The notes: generated from the letters alone by a model not told the origin. A stretch of 64,000 nucleotides of DNA from Strongylocentrotus purpuratus (GCF_000002235.5 NW_022145606.1:47789274-47853273), one strand, 5' to 3'; positions 1 through 11,282 are shown, numbered from the stretch's first letter. Program-made: numbers and translations.

Positions 1-911
1 AATACGTATTAAGAGATTAATGGAAGTTCAAGAACAAGGTCTAATCTTTCGAAAAAATGATATTTATCAAAAGTAGATGGTTCTTCGATAGCGAACTAGT
101 CTTCCTGCAGACGGTCATTTTCCTAACTCTAATTGTACAAACATATGGAAAATTTGAAGGGGGGGGGGGGGTAACTTTGGATCGGTCCGCTAGTGCTCAG
201 AGAAAATACGTATTAAAGAGATTAATGGAACTTCAAGATTAAGGTCTCATCTTTCAAAAAAATGATATTTTATCAAAAGTTAGATGGTTCTTCGATAGCG
301 AACTAGTCTTCCTGCAGACAGTCATTTTCCTAACTCTAAGTGTACAACATATGGAAAATTGGAGGGGGGGGGGGTAACTTTGGATCGGTCCGCTAGCGCT
401 CTCAGAGAAAATACGTATTAAAGAGATTAATGGAAGTTCAAGAACAAGGTCTCATCTTTCGAAAAAATGCTATTTATCAAAAGTTAGATGGTTCTTCGAT
501 AGCGGACTAGTCTTCCTGCAGACAGTCATTTTCCTAGCTCTACGTGTACAACATAATGGAAAATTGGAGAGGGGGGGGGGGGTAACTTGGATCGGTCCGC
601 TAGCGCTCAGAGAAAATACGTATTAAAGAGATTAATGGAAGTTCAAGAACAAGGTCTAATCTTTCGAAAAAATGCTATTTTATCAAAAGTTAGATGGTTC
701 TTCGATAGCGGACTAGTCTTCCTGCAGACAGTCATTTTCCTAGCTCTACGTGTACAACATAATGGAAAATTGGAGAGGGGGGGGGGGGGGGTACTTTGGA
801 TCGGTCCGCTAGCGCTCAGAGAAAATACGTATTAAAGAGATTAATGGAAGTTCAAGAACAAGTCCAATCTTTCGAAAAAATTCTATTTTATCAAAAGTTA
901 GATGGTTCTTC
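1..911. repeat. ~207-bp tandem repeat with G-homopolymer runs
   Basis: The motif GGATCGGTCCGCTAG recurs at 179, 382, 589 and 798, giving periods of 203, 207 and 209 bases and about 4.5 copies in total. Each copy ends in a run of roughly 10 to 14 G that varies in length, which accounts for most of the period difference. Short open frames inside the copies share the start RSASAQRKYVLKRLMEVQEQ but break at the G runs, and I recognise no protein family in them. The array runs straight into the assembly gap, so its true length is unknown. Confidence 0.9.
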
Positions 912-1411
912 NNNNNNNNNNNNNNNNNNNNNNNNNNNNNNNNNNNNNNNNNNNNNNNNNNNNNNNNNNNNNNNNNNNNNNNNNNNNNNNNNNNNNNNNN
1001 NNNNNNNNNNNNNNNNNNNNNNNNNNNNNNNNNNNNNNNNNNNNNNNNNNNNNNNNNNNNNNNNNNNNNNNNNNNNNNNNNNNNNNNNNNNNNNNNNNNN
1101 NNNNNNNNNNNNNNNNNNNNNNNNNNNNNNNNNNNNNNNNNNNNNNNNNNNNNNNNNNNNNNNNNNNNNNNNNNNNNNNNNNNNNNNNNNNNNNNNNNNN
1201 NNNNNNNNNNNNNNNNNNNNNNNNNNNNNNNNNNNNNNNNNNNNNNNNNNNNNNNNNNNNNNNNNNNNNNNNNNNNNNNNNNNNNNNNNNNNNNNNNNNN
1301 NNNNNNNNNNNNNNNNNNNNNNNNNNNNNNNNNNNNNNNNNNNNNNNNNNNNNNNNNNNNNNNNNNNNNNNNNNNNNNNNNNNNNNNNNNNNNNNNNNNN
1401 NNNNNNNNNNN
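912..1411. other. Assembly gap (500 N)
   Basis: Exactly 500 undetermined bases. The round number suggests a placeholder, so the true distance between the tandem repeat and the transposon is unknown. The gap probably hides the 5' end of the Helitron. Confidence 0.99.
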
Positions 1412-1640
1412 ACATTGAAGCAAGCATCGAAAAAGAAACTCTGTACTGATTCTGATGCATGTTTTGTGACATTTGCTAGAAGTACTTTCAATTGTATTTA
1501 TCTGGTCAAGATGGTTTCTTTATATTTGATTCACATTCCAGAAGCAGTCGAGGTTTCCTGAGTTGTTAACGGACACAGTGTTGTACTTCGTACTCAAAGG
1601 TGGCAAAGGTGTGTACAAGCATTGCATGAGGTTAGCAAAT
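1412..1640 (+). pseudogene. Protease-like N-terminal domain remnant of the Helitron protein
   Basis: Two frames carry adjoining pieces. DACFVTFARSTFNCIYL starts at 1454, and DGFFIFDSHSRSSRGF lies at about 1510-1557 in another frame, so one frameshift separates them. The combination of a DAC..TF segment followed by FDSHSR is familiar from the OTU/tegument-type cysteine-protease-like domain at the N terminus of many animal Helitron-associated proteins; the His of FDSHSR would be a catalytic-site residue in that fold. The first half of the domain is missing in the gap. Assignment is by motif memory only. Confidence 0.5.
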
Positions 1641-2788
1641 CAATGGGATGCCCCCTGCACACCGAATATGAAGTAACTAGTGTATGTGCTAAAGCAACTT
1701 CCGGTAAGAATGAAACCTGAAAGGCTATCCACAGTTACAGGATTTTGTTTGTAATCCAATTCCTTCGTCAAATACGCACAGTGAAAGTCAGTCTGGAAGC
1801 TCTGGATGTTCCATACATTGTGAAAGCTTTGATGAAGTTCAAATATTGGATGAGAGTGTTTCCCCACAAAAGATGATTGATAACCCAAATGTATTCTCTT
1901 CCCTGAAGAAGCAAATGAAACAATCATTCATGATGTACATTATAACGGTCAGCAACCACAAAAGATGATTGATAACCCAAATGTATTTCTCTTCCCTGAA
2001 GAAGCAAATGAAACAATCATTCATGATGTACATTATAACGGTCAGGAATTGAAACTGAAGAGTGTGACATTGGCTTAACAAAAATTAAAAGAATCCCAGC
2101 TAAATAATAGTTGTCTTCTGAACGGAAATGACTCTATAAAATACAGAATATGAAAATGAACAAAAAGGAGATTCCAAAAATTGTACTAAATCCGGGAAGA
2201 CTCTGATAGATTAAATTTAGTGAACAAAGTTCAGAATTCCAACTCTATCTTAAGCAGAAAACGAAAATGGAGTAACCTCGAAAGCGATGCAAACGTTTGA
2301 TGTCGACCTTGGCAAGGAAATTCGAAAAACCAAATTGCTAAAAATGAATGAGAACGACAGCTTAAGAATGATGCAAGCGAATGTGCTGATAGTCATGATG
2401 AATAATAGTAATTGGAGAAGTTCATGTTAGAAATGTAGACCATGGAAAGAAAAAACGTAAAAATAGACAAAGTTCTAATCAAAAAAGGAAGCGCATGAGA
2501 CAGCAAATGAGAAAAAACGAGCCCTGGCCAAAGTATGAAATCATTAAGAAAAAGGAAAAGTGTATTCACAATGCGCAAATGAAAAAAATTAAAATGAAAA
2601 ATAAATATCAAAATGATTTAACCTACAAAAATAGAAAAAATAAATGAAGTAAAAAAAAGGCAAAAAGAAATGTATGAAGAGGATTCAAATTTCAGGAACA
2701 TACAGCTAAATATGATGAAACCAAATATCATTTTGATTCACGTTATAAAAAGAAAATTTTGTATGGAAATAACAAAAATATTTGAGAA
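1641..2788 (+). pseudogene. Degraded linker of the Helitron protein, with a 92-bp tandem duplication
   Basis: This stretch joins the protease-like remnant to the Lys/Arg-rich repeats and has no long open frame. It contains a direct duplication: 1864-1952 and 1956-2045 are near identical, differing mainly by one T. From about 2390 the composition turns A-rich and Lys-coding, as in the repeats that follow, with stops in every frame. It is probably decayed low-complexity linker sequence; no domain is recognisable. Confidence 0.5.
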
Positions 2789-3070
2789 ATGAAGGATTCA
2801 AAGAAAATGTTAAAAACAGCTATGAGGATTAAAATGAAAAATAGATATTGGAACGATGAACTATTTAAACGAATGCACAAGAGTAGTAGAATAAGAAGTA
2901 AATACCAGCATGATGAACTATTTAAACGAATGCACAAGAGTAGAATAAGAAGTAAATACCAGCATGATGAACTATTTAAACGAATGCACAAGAGTAGAGT
3001 AAGAAGAAATACCAGCATGATGAACTATTTAAAACGAATGCATAAAAGCAAATTAAGAAGTAAATATTGA
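2789..3070 (+). pseudogene. Lys/Arg-rich repeat block 1 of the Helitron protein
   Basis: An open frame of 93 codons built from four copies of a ~18-residue repeat of the type DELFKRMHKSRIRSKYQH, encoded by DNA repeats starting at 2855, 2912, 2966 and 3019 (periods 57, 54 and 53). The 3-base-multiple periods keep the frame for the first three copies. Strongly basic repeats of this kind precede the Cys-rich domain in many invertebrate Helitron proteins and may help bind nucleic acid; that role is inferred. The starting Met is merely the first in the frame. Confidence 0.6.
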
Positions 3071-3432
3071 ACAACAAACATTTTAAGAAAAAACAACAAG
3101 ATATCATGAAAAACGAAAAAATAAAGGAATTATATCGCAACGATGAAAATTTTAAGAAAAAACAACAAGATATCATGAAAAAACGAATAAAGGAATTATA
3201 TCGCAACGATGAAAATTTTAAGAAAAAACAACAAGATATCATGAAAAAACGAATAAAGGAATTATATCGCAACGATGAAAATTTTAAGGAAAAACAACAA
3301 GATATCATGAAAAAACAAATGAAGAAATATATTGCAAACGATCAGCAATTTAAACATACAAAAAAGGCAAATATGAAAACATTGTCCAAAATTAGATATA
3401 AAGGCAACGAATTTAAGGAAAAAAAAAATTGA
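3067..3432 (+). pseudogene. Lys/Arg-rich repeat block 2 of the Helitron protein
   Basis: A second basic repeat follows in the next frame: 121 codons with four copies of a ~22-residue unit resembling KELYRNDENFKKKQQDIMKK. The DNA repeats begin at about 3081, 3150, 3216 and 3282 (periods 69, 66 and 66), all multiples of three, so expansion happened while the frame mattered or was tolerated. The unit is rich in charged residues and likely helical. It differs in sequence from block 1, so there were two independent expansions. Confidence 0.6.
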
Positions 3433-3510
3433 TGAGCTTAAAAATGAAATATAAAAGAATTGAAAAATATAGGCAAAATGTAATAAAACAAAATCGAAAA
3501 AGGTCTGTAC

Positions 3511-4246
3511 TTCGAACGGTAAAATTGTCCGAGTTTGATATTGTACTTGAAGAATTTAGAAAGATAATTTCTCATGGCCCACAGAATATGTGTGCTGTGT
3601 ATGCTTAAAACTTCTCTTTGAGAAACCAAGTATTGAAATGTAAAAAGAGTAATTATAAAATCAGACATGCATAAGTGAAGAATATTTGCATGTTTGCAAT
3701 TCAGAATGCCGGTCAAAATGTTTAATAGGCCAGTCAGCCAGATCGTCACTATGGATATGCTTCACCTGTCATAGAAAATTGCAAGCTGGAAAAGTACCTG
3801 CAGAAGCAAATATGAACAATTTACAACTACATGAAGTTCCAAAAGAACTTGCCAATCTGAACAATTTAGAACAGCATTTGATTGCATTGAATATTCCTTT
3901 CATGAAGTTAATGGCCTTGCCTAAAGGTGGTCAAAATGGAGTCCATGGCCCAGTCGTGTGCGTGCCTTCAAACACTTATGAAACAGTAGATATGTTGCCA
4001 AGACCACAGACTGAAGATCAATTGATCCGTGTTAAACTCAAACGAAAATTGTCGTACAAAAGCTATTATGAGTACAAATTTGTAGATAAATCTAACTTGC
4101 TTAATGCTCTGCAGTATTAAAAAGCAAATAATAAGTGGTATTTTGATGTTACAGTAAATGATAAATGGGAAAATCACTTGAACGAAATGAAAAAGATAAT
4201 GATAAAGGAAGAAGCAGTGGAAATCGGTGGTAAAGTCGTTTAGCAA
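3511..4246 (+). pseudogene. Cys-rich DUF6570-like domain of the Helitron protein
   Basis: An upstream piece reads EFRKIISHGPQNMCAVC near 3550-3605. The main open frame, 3686-4120, carries CNSECRSKC, then WICFTCHRKLQAGKVPAEAN and ALNIPFMKLMALPKGGQNG. The spaced Cys pairs followed by the LPKGGQ..VHGPVVCVPSN region are typical of the domain placed just before the Rep nuclease in animal Helitrons. After the stop near 4118 the same frame continues with recognisable NNKWYFDVTVND up to about 4200. At least two breaks interrupt it. Confidence 0.75.
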
Positions 4247-4348
4247 AATATTGGAAGAAATGGAAGAACAAATTGATTACATTTTGTCCAAAGACAAAAA
4301 AATACTAATGAAAACATGCAAGACAACAGTAAACTACACAAAAAATAA

Positions 4349-5240
4349 ATGACAAGGACACTGAAGACGATAGGAAGAACGATTACGCGTATTCAGTTAG
4401 ACTCGTGTCTCCAGCCAGTAGATATTGGACAGGAAATATTAGATCAGTATTTTGAAGACATAATATGTTGTGCTCCTTGTGAAGGAAGAAGCCCTGTATC
4501 AATTCTACAAGATGAAAGCAATGAGGCCAAATGTTTCCCAGTATTATTTCCTAAAGGTCAACCAACATTCCATGATAGAAGAGATGAAAAAATAACATTA
4601 GGACGTTATCTCCATAACCGACTGATGCACGTGGACAACAGATTTGCTCAGAATACAGATTACATCTTTTATGCACAATATTTTATGAAATTCAACAGGT
4701 TATATCACAAGTTTCTATCGCTTTAAGGCAAAGTCCAAACAAAAAAGATGATTCGTCTTCAATAACTGCCTCAGATTTGAAAGATGCAGAGAAAGTTAAA
4801 AAAATACTAAAATCAGACAAGGGCTATAAATTTTTAAAGCAAATTCGTGGAACACCTCCATTCTGGCAAAAGACACAAAAAGATGTTCTCGCAATGGTAC
4901 GACAGCTTGAAAGCCGACATGGTTTGCTTCTTTCTCATCTGCCGATATGAGATGGCCAGAATTAATGAATACATTGCTTAGACAAAAGGAGACACCAGGG
5001 AATCGAGTGAATTAGACTATACAGAAAAATGTAATCTTTTAAGATCAAATCCAGTAACAGTTGCCAGAATGTTTGATAAAAGATTTCACACTTTTATGAA
5101 GAGAGTTATTTTATCTCCCGCTGCACCGATTGGTAAAGTAGTTGATTCATTTTGGAGAGTAGAGTATCAAGCCCGTGGTTCCCCTCACATTCATGCCTTG
5201 TTCTGGGTTCAAAATGCTCCCACAGTTGGGTATCGATAAA
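4349..5240 (+). pseudogene. Helitron Rep nuclease, HUH half
   Basis: The open frame 4349-4726 contains [38 protein letters not shown] and [14 protein letters not shown], all standard for the Helitron_like_N domain. After a frameshift the domain continues with [10 protein letters not shown] (about 4940), FDKRFHTFMKRVILSP (about 5072) and RGSPHIHALFWV. The His-x-His at 5186-5194 is the metal-binding HUH motif of rolling-circle nucleases and is preserved. Stops and frame changes lie between these pieces, so no protein could be made, but family membership is secure. Confidence 0.9.
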
Positions 5241-6247
5241 GATGATGATGTCGTACAATTCGTAGATAAATAAATTTCTTGCCAGAAGAAACCGGATGAA
5301 AAGGAGATCAAGAACTACATGAAATAGTGAGCAAGGTCCAACAACACAGTAAGAAACATTCTAAATCTTGCACAAAAACGGGGAAAAGCGTGTAGATTTA
5401 ATTTCCCAAGACCACCATCTGAAAAAACATTCATTGTAACACCTGTTGAAGAGATTCCAGCTAAAGATTGTGGGAAAGTGCAAAATAAGGGAAAGGACAA
5501 TGATCAAAATTAAAGCTTCTAAAAAGATTAAAGATGATGCAGAGAAATTGTTGAAGTCAGTTAAAGATGCATTATCCAAGGAATCGAGTACAACAGTGTA
5601 AACCATCTCTTTGAAAAGCTTGGCATTACACAAAATCAATTTGAGAATGCACATAATGAATTAGCATCACAACAAAGTATAATCATCAAGAGAGAAATAC
5701 AAGATGTATGGGTAAATCAGTTTAATCCAAGTCTACTAAGAAGCTGGAATGCCAACATGGATTTGCAGTTTGTAACAAATGTATTTGCATGCGTGGCTTA
5801 TATTGTATCCTACATGTCAAAAGCTGAACGAGAAATCGGAATGCTATTGAGTCATACACTATCAGAAATGAAAGAGGGAAATGAAAACGCAAAGGAAAGC
5901 ATGAAAAACTTGGCCAGGTGTACATGCAAAATCGTGAAGTGTCTGCTCAAGAAAGCGTCTATCGTGTTTGCAGTCTCAGATTGAAAGAATGTTCTAGGGA
6001 AAGTGGAATTCATTCCTGTTGGACCCGACCCTGTCAGAATGAGTTTACCATTAAGCGTTATAAAAAGAGACCAGATAACGATAATGATGATGATGAGAAT
6101 GTTTGGATGCCTAGCAAGCTCGACAGATACAAAGCTCGACCTAGAAACGCAGAATTCAGTGATATGTGTCTTGCAACGTTTTGTTCTCAGTATAGAATCT
6201 TAACTGCATCCCAAAAGCCAAGTACAAGAAGTAAAAAATGTCTTTAA
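5241..6247 (+). pseudogene. Helitron Rep nuclease, catalytic-Tyr half and C-terminal part
   Basis: At 5700-5850 the frame reads WVNQFNPSLLRSWNANMD and then ACVAYIVSYMSKAEREIG. The tyrosines at about 5799 and 5811, with Lys following, form the two-Tyr motif that makes the covalent link to DNA in Helitron Rep proteins, and both are present. Further on, in other frames, come REVSAQESVYRVCSLRLKEC (from about 5933), EFIPVGPDPVRMSLPL and WMPSKLDRYKARPR. These match the usual segment between Rep and helicase. The stretch 5241-5690 is a poorly conserved linker. Confidence 0.85.
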
Positions 6248-6750
6248 ATTAGATAACGATCTGGGGTATATCAGAAGCGTACTCGTACGGGAGATGCAGT
6301 TGTAAGATATCCCGATTCTCACCATTATCTCACCCGAAAAAATTATTTGAGCATTTTGCAACTCTTTCTGCATATTTTGAAGATGGACAATTAAAGCCCC
6401 CAACATTTGAAACACATGAAGAGTTCTACGAGACAGGTTCTGTGAAAATATGTGGACGTGAATGGAGAAAGTCTGGTCAATTGTCTGTACTAACCGAAAG
6501 AAGTTTGAAATGAACGCCGATGCAATTGATCATGCACAGGAGCATCTTGACAAATTTGGTCCACACGAAGATGCATGGGGTCTTTTATGTCCGGAAAGGA
6601 AGTAGAGCGACTTGAACATCCCAAAGAAAATGTAGATGTCGAAGATTGTGATGGAGATCTTGATATCCCAGATTTAAAGAATGAACCGAAAAAAGATGAC
6701 TATAGCATCGAACTACGTTCGGTAAAATTTCCAAACAAGATGGACATTCT
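6248..6750 (+). pseudogene. Linker between Rep and helicase of the Helitron protein
   Basis: Recognisable pieces include FKLDNDLGYI and, in shifted frames, KLFEHFATLSAYFEDGQLKP and EFYETGSVKICGREW, followed by an acidic stretch ending at 6750 just before the helicase frame opens. The region normally forms the spacer and pre-helicase part of Helitron proteins. It holds several frame changes. Confidence 0.65.
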
Positions 6751-8147
6751 TTGATGAGGTCTTTGAATGAGAAGCAACAGAGTGTTTTTTACAAAATACG
6801 ACAGTGGTGTTTAGATAGAGTAAATGGAAAATCGGTCGAACCGTTTCATATGTTTCTAACTGGAGGTGCTGGCACTGGAAAGAGTCATTTGATCAAATGT
6901 CTTTACTATGAAGCAACACGTATACTAGCCCGAATGTTGCCACATCCTGATGATGTCTCAGTATTGAAAATGGCTCCAACGGAGTAGCTGCATACAATAT
7001 CAATGGCCATACTATAAATAGTATTCTTTCTATTCCAATCAATGCACAAGTACTGTATCAACCGCTGAGTGATGAGAAAATAAGTGTCCTTCGAAATAAG
7101 CTGGCTGAATTGCAAATTTTAATCATAGATGAAGTATCAATGGTAGATCAAAAGATGATGTCTACATTCACGGCCGCCTACGACAAATAAAACAATCACG
7201 AGATCAAACTGCTTTTGCTGGTGTTTCAGTTATTGCTGTGGGAGACATGTATCAGTTACCTCCAGTCTTAGGAACTCCTTTATATAAAGACACACTCAAT
7301 GGTGCATTGTGGAATGCTAATTTCAAGAAAGTAGAACTTGAAGACATTATGAGACAAAAAGACGATACCCAATTCGCTTTTCTCTTAAATAGATTACGTG
7401 TAAAACAAGGGGAAGAGATTCTCTGTGATGAAGACCTAGCAATGCTCAAGTCCTGCGAGACTGGTGAAGAATGTGAAAATGCTCTGCATATCTATGCATG
7501 TAACAATGAAGTAGATGCTTGGAACAAGAAATTATTGCATACAAAATGTGGAGATGTGATATGCGTAAAAGCACAAGACATGGACAAAGATGTTAAAAAG
7601 GAAATCAAATACGGGAAAAAACCTTATACAAAGAAGAAAAACCAGTTGCCTCCTTATCTGTGGATTGCAGTTAATGCTAGAGTGATGCTGCTCAAAAACA
7701 TTGATGTTAGTAAAGGCCCTGACAAATGGATGTTTCGAAATGTAACAGAAATAATAACGGATCATACAAATTTGAATCCAGTTTGCATCAAAGTTAATTT
7801 GAGAAGGCCGATATTGGTATTCATTCAATCGAAATGTCTCAAGAATCCATTGGTAAGAAATATGTGAGAAAACAATTTCCACTTAAGCTTGCTTATGCTT
7901 GCACAATTCATAAAGTACAAGGTTCGACATTAGACAAAGCTGTTGTATCATTAAAAAATGTATTTCAATCTGGACAGGCATATGTTGGGCTTAGTCGCGT
8001 TACTTCGTTATCTGGACTTGTGATAGAACATTTCGATCCTAAACGTATATATTGTAATCCAGAAATTAAAGAACGCATTGAGATTATGAAGCCGTTATCG
8101 AGAATGAAACTTCTGAAGATATTCACGATTATAACTTTTCTTTGGTA
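6751..8147 (+). pseudogene. PIF1-type helicase domain of the Helitron protein
   Basis: Superfamily 1B helicase motifs appear in order. Walker A is GGAGTGKSHLI at 6862-6894, Walker [12 protein letters not shown] at 7119-7149, and motif III GDMYQLPPV at 7241-7267. Motif V is ACTIHKVQGSTLDKAVVSL near 7896-7950, and motif VI QAYVGLSRVTSLSGLVI near 7975-8025. The frames 6751-6987, 7238-7867 and 7834-8148 are separated by at least three shifts. In the intact protein this domain unwinds the displaced strand during rolling-circle transposition. The usual GLVNG segment before TVTEI seems altered near 7720-7745. Confidence 0.92.
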
Positions 8148-8149
8148 AT

Positions 8150-8790
8150 GCAAAATGTACAAGGATTAAAACAGCATTTTATCGATTTCAAATCCCAGTG
8201 CCAATTTGTGAATGTAGATTGTATTTGCTTGACCGAAACAGGATTAATGATGATGATCTCTGTGACGTTATTTTAGATAACTTTCGATTTTATCATCAGC
8301 CACGACATCTTTCATACTGTAATTCTTGAGTTGGAAATGTACTCAAAGAACAATCGCACGGAGGTGTTGCAATGTATATCAAGAATACATATTCAAGTAG
8401 ATTAGACATATCTGTCGACAACTTAGAGTTTATTGCAATTCTTGTCACCAAACCAGTTTCTGTTGTGATTTCAGTTGTTTATCGACCTCCATCATATAGT
8501 ATAAAATCATTCTGTGAATCATTAGACAATTTGCTAGATGCATTACACAAAAGAAGCATTAGGTGTATTGTGATGGGAGATTTTAATGAGGATTTGTTTA
8601 AAGGTTCTTCACAGGTAAACAAGCTGATGTGTAATAAAGGTTACAAACAGCATGTTGTTAATGGTACTACTGAGAAGGGGACATTGATAGATCATGTGTA
8701 CAGCAAGGGACTAGATTATTGGAAACAGAGGTCATCCCTACATATTATAGTTACCATGAAGCTGTTAAGATTGCATTTTGATATTTATTG
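8150..8790 (+). pseudogene. EEP (AP-like) endonuclease domain of the Helitron protein
   Basis: Directly after the helicase comes MQNVQGLKQHFIDFK, then CLTETG at about 8226-8243 with the metal-binding Glu. The frame 8372-8803 carries GVAMYIK, VVYRPPS, VMGDFNEDL at about 8570 (the GDFN catalytic motif), GTLIDHVYSK, and in another frame PTYYSYHEAV near 8740. This CR1-like endonuclease defines the Helentron/Helitron2 branch. No reverse transcriptase is nearby, so a LINE origin is excluded. The natural C terminus is probably the stop at about 8776. Confidence 0.88.
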
Positions 8791-8858
8791 TAAGGCCAAA
8801 TAAAAAATAAAACATGTTTAGCGTCCTGTTTTTTTTGAAAAAAAGAAGGAGGCCCTTT

Positions 8859-9457
8859 ACACCTGGAGTAATTTGGCAATTCTATGACATATCTTTTGCT
8901 TTGAAAATGTTACATTGGGGTTGCATAGACAGAATACTTTTTATGTCAAATGCGTTCATTAATAAGGTTAACACTTTTAAAAAAGAAAAATTCAGTGCTG
9001 TTCATATTCCTAATCTTCAAATGATTTTTTTTATTTCACTTCAGATAACTGCTTCAGATGACTGCAAAGCGCAACGTTGCAAAGCTCATTTCTACAACCC
9101 TAGTCATCAATGACAGTGCACCACCATATCCCTTTGCTCACCAGTTGAAACAAACTACCGCCCTCGAGTCAGAAGGCTGTCCTCATCATCCAACACACAG
9201 CGGTAACATCACCCAAGGACTTCAGCCCTCCGGTGATACCTGGTTCAGCAAAGACTAGGCCTTGGGGAGTGTTTACGGCTCTGTCATCATAACAGCATTG
9301 TGGCAGAAGTATGGAACACCAGCATATACAGGGTAAGGAAAGATTGCCAAACTAAAATGTTTGAAAAAGCCTAACCCTACTGTACTGAGTTATTTCAAGC
9401 TCCTCCGGATAGATGGTTGACCTCGGCCACTACACTGTTGATTCCCACAAAATTGGC
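8859..9457 (+). repeat. Exon-like tandem unit 1 of 7
   Basis: The unit starts at ACACCTGGAGTAA and has three parts. The first ~200 bases are AT-rich and intron-like, ending in a pyrimidine-rich ACTTCAG acceptor just before 9050. The middle is a ~270-base GC-richer block with an open frame starting MTAKRNVAKL (9058-9258). The end is a consensus donor, CAGGGTAAGG, at about 9330. The same pattern recurs in all following units. The frame stops early here at GDTWFSKD. The protein is not recognised. Confidence 0.8.
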
Positions 9458-10060
9458 ACACCTGGAGTAAATTGGCAATTCTATGACATATCTTTTTGCT
9501 TTGAAAATGTTACATTGGGGTTGCATAGACAGAACACTTTTTATGTCAAATGCGTTCATTAATAAGGTTAACACTTTTAAGAAAGAAAAATTGAGTACTG
9601 TTCATATTCTAATCTTCAAATGATTTTTTTAAATTTCACTTCTTGAGATAACTTCTTCAGATGACTGCAAAGCGCAACATTGCAAAGCTCACTTCTACAA
9701 CCCTAGTCACCAATGACCGTGCACCACCATACCCTTTGCTCACCAGTTCAAACAAACTACCGCCCTCGAGTCAGAAGGCTGTCCTCATCGTCCAACACAC
9801 AGCGGTAACATCACCCCAGGACTTCAGCCCTCCGGTGATACCTGGTTCAGCGAAGACTAGGCCTTGGGGAGTGTTTACGGCTTTGTCACCAAAACAGCAT
9901 TGTGGCAGAAGTATGGAACACCAGCATATACAGGGTAAGGAAAGATTGCCAAACTAAAATGTTTGAAAAAGCCTAACCCTACTGTACAGAGTTATTTCAA
10001 GCTCCTCCTGATAGATGGCTGACCACGGCCACTACACTAGTGATTCCCCACAAAATTGGC
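9458..10060 (+). repeat. Exon-like tandem unit 2 of 7
   Basis: A 603-base copy. It has an acceptor region before 9661, an exon-like block beginning ATGACTGCAAAGCGC at 9661, and a donor CAGGGTAAGG near 9931. One missing base relative to the consensus shifts the frame after YPL. It has the short form of the donor-side sequence, without the ~23-base segment seen in units 3, 5 and 6. Confidence 0.8.
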
Positions 10061-10682
10061 ACACCTGGAGTAAATTGGCAATTCTATGACATATCTTTTT
10101 GCTTTGAAAATGTTACATTGGGGTTGCATAGACAGAATACTTTTTATGTCAAATGCGTTCATTAATAATGTGAACACTTTCAAAAAAGAAACATTTAGTA
10201 CTGTTTATATTCCTAATCTTCAAATGATTTTTTTTATTTCACTTCTTGAGATAACTTCTTCAGATGACTGCAAAGCGCAACGTTGCAAAGCTCATTTCTA
10301 CAACCCTAGTCACCAATGACAGTGCACCACCATACCCCTTTGCTCACCAGTTCAAACAAACTACCGCCCTCGAGTCAGAAGGCTGTCCTCATCGTCCAAC
10401 ACACAGCGGTAACATCACCCAGGACTTCAGCCCTCCGGTGATACCTGGTTCAGCGAAGACTATGCCTTGGGGAGTGTTTACGGCTCTGTCACCAAAACAG
10501 CATTGTGGCAGAAGTATGGAACACCAGCATATACATGTAATGTATCAGGACCTTCACAGGGTAAGGAAAGATTAAACTAAAATGTTTGAAAAAGCCTAAC
10601 CCTACTGTACAGAGTTATTTCAAGCTCCTCCTGATAGATGGCTGACCTCGGCCACTACACTATTGATTCCCACAAAATTGGC
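10061..10682 (+). repeat. Exon-like tandem unit 3 of 7
   Basis: A 622-base copy with the exon-like block from 10264. It carries GAAGACTATGCC in place of GAAGACTAGGCC, so the stop that ends the frame in most copies is a Tyr codon here. It also has the ~23-base extension (TGTAATGTATCAGGACC) before the donor, near 10535-10557. One base is missing in the CCCAGG stretch, which shifts the frame. Confidence 0.8.
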
Positions 10683-11282
10683 ACACCTGGAGTAAATTGA
10701 CAATTCTATGACATATCTTTTTGCTTTGAAAATGTTACATTAGGGTTGCATAGACAGAATACTTTTTATGTCAAATGCGTTTATTAAGAAGGTGAACACT
10801 TTTAAAAAAGAAAAATTCAGTACTGTTCATATTCCTAATCTTCAAATGATTTTTTTTATTTCACTTCATATAACTTCTTCAGATGACTGCAAAGCGCAAC
10901 ATTGCAAAGCTCATTTCTACAACCCTAGTCACCAATGACAGTGCACCACCATATCCCTTTGTTCACCAGTTCAAACAAACTACCGCCCTCGAGTCAGAAG
11001 GCTGTCCTCATCATCCAACACACAGCGGTAACATCACCCAAGGACTTCAGCCCTCCGGTGATACCTGGTTCAGCAAAGACTAGGCCTTGGGGAGTGTTTA
11101 CGGCTCTGTCATCATAACAGCATTATGGCAGAAGTAAGGAACACCAGCATATACAGGGTAAGGAAAGATTGCCAAACTAAAATGTTTGAAAAAGCCTAAC
11201 CCTACTGTACTGAGTTATTTCAAGCTCCTCCGGATAGATGGTTGACCTCGGCCACTACACTGTTGATTCCCACAAAATTGGC
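10683..11282 (+). repeat. Exon-like tandem unit 4 of 7
   Basis: A 600-base copy. The exon-like block starts at 10883 and the frame runs to 11083. The donor side is the short form. It shares with unit 1 the features CCCAAGGACTT, AGCAAAGACTAGG and CATCATAACAGC, so units 1 and 4 form a subgroup, which suggests duplication of blocks larger than one unit. Confidence 0.8.

Larger units (their letters stand above)
1412..8813 (+). mobile_element. Decayed autonomous Helitron with endonuclease domain (Helentron/Helitron2 class)
   Basis: Fragments of one long plus-strand polyprotein appear in the order known for endonuclease-bearing Helitrons: protease-like N terminus, Lys/Arg-rich spacer, DUF6570-like Cys-rich domain, HUH Rep nuclease, PIF1-type helicase and EEP endonuclease. 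Such proteins nick single strands and replicate the element by rolling circle. The coding line is broken by many frameshifts and stops, at least ten by my reading, so this copy cannot be active. The 5' end lies in or before the gap. No hairpin plus CTAG end is visible downstream before the next repeat starts at 8859. The domain set is clear; the exact ends are not. Confidence 0.9.

Noticed and set aside
8150-8803. LINE endonuclease
   Set aside because: It follows directly on the PIF1 helicase, and no reverse transcriptase sequence is present; the order fits endonuclease-bearing Helitrons.
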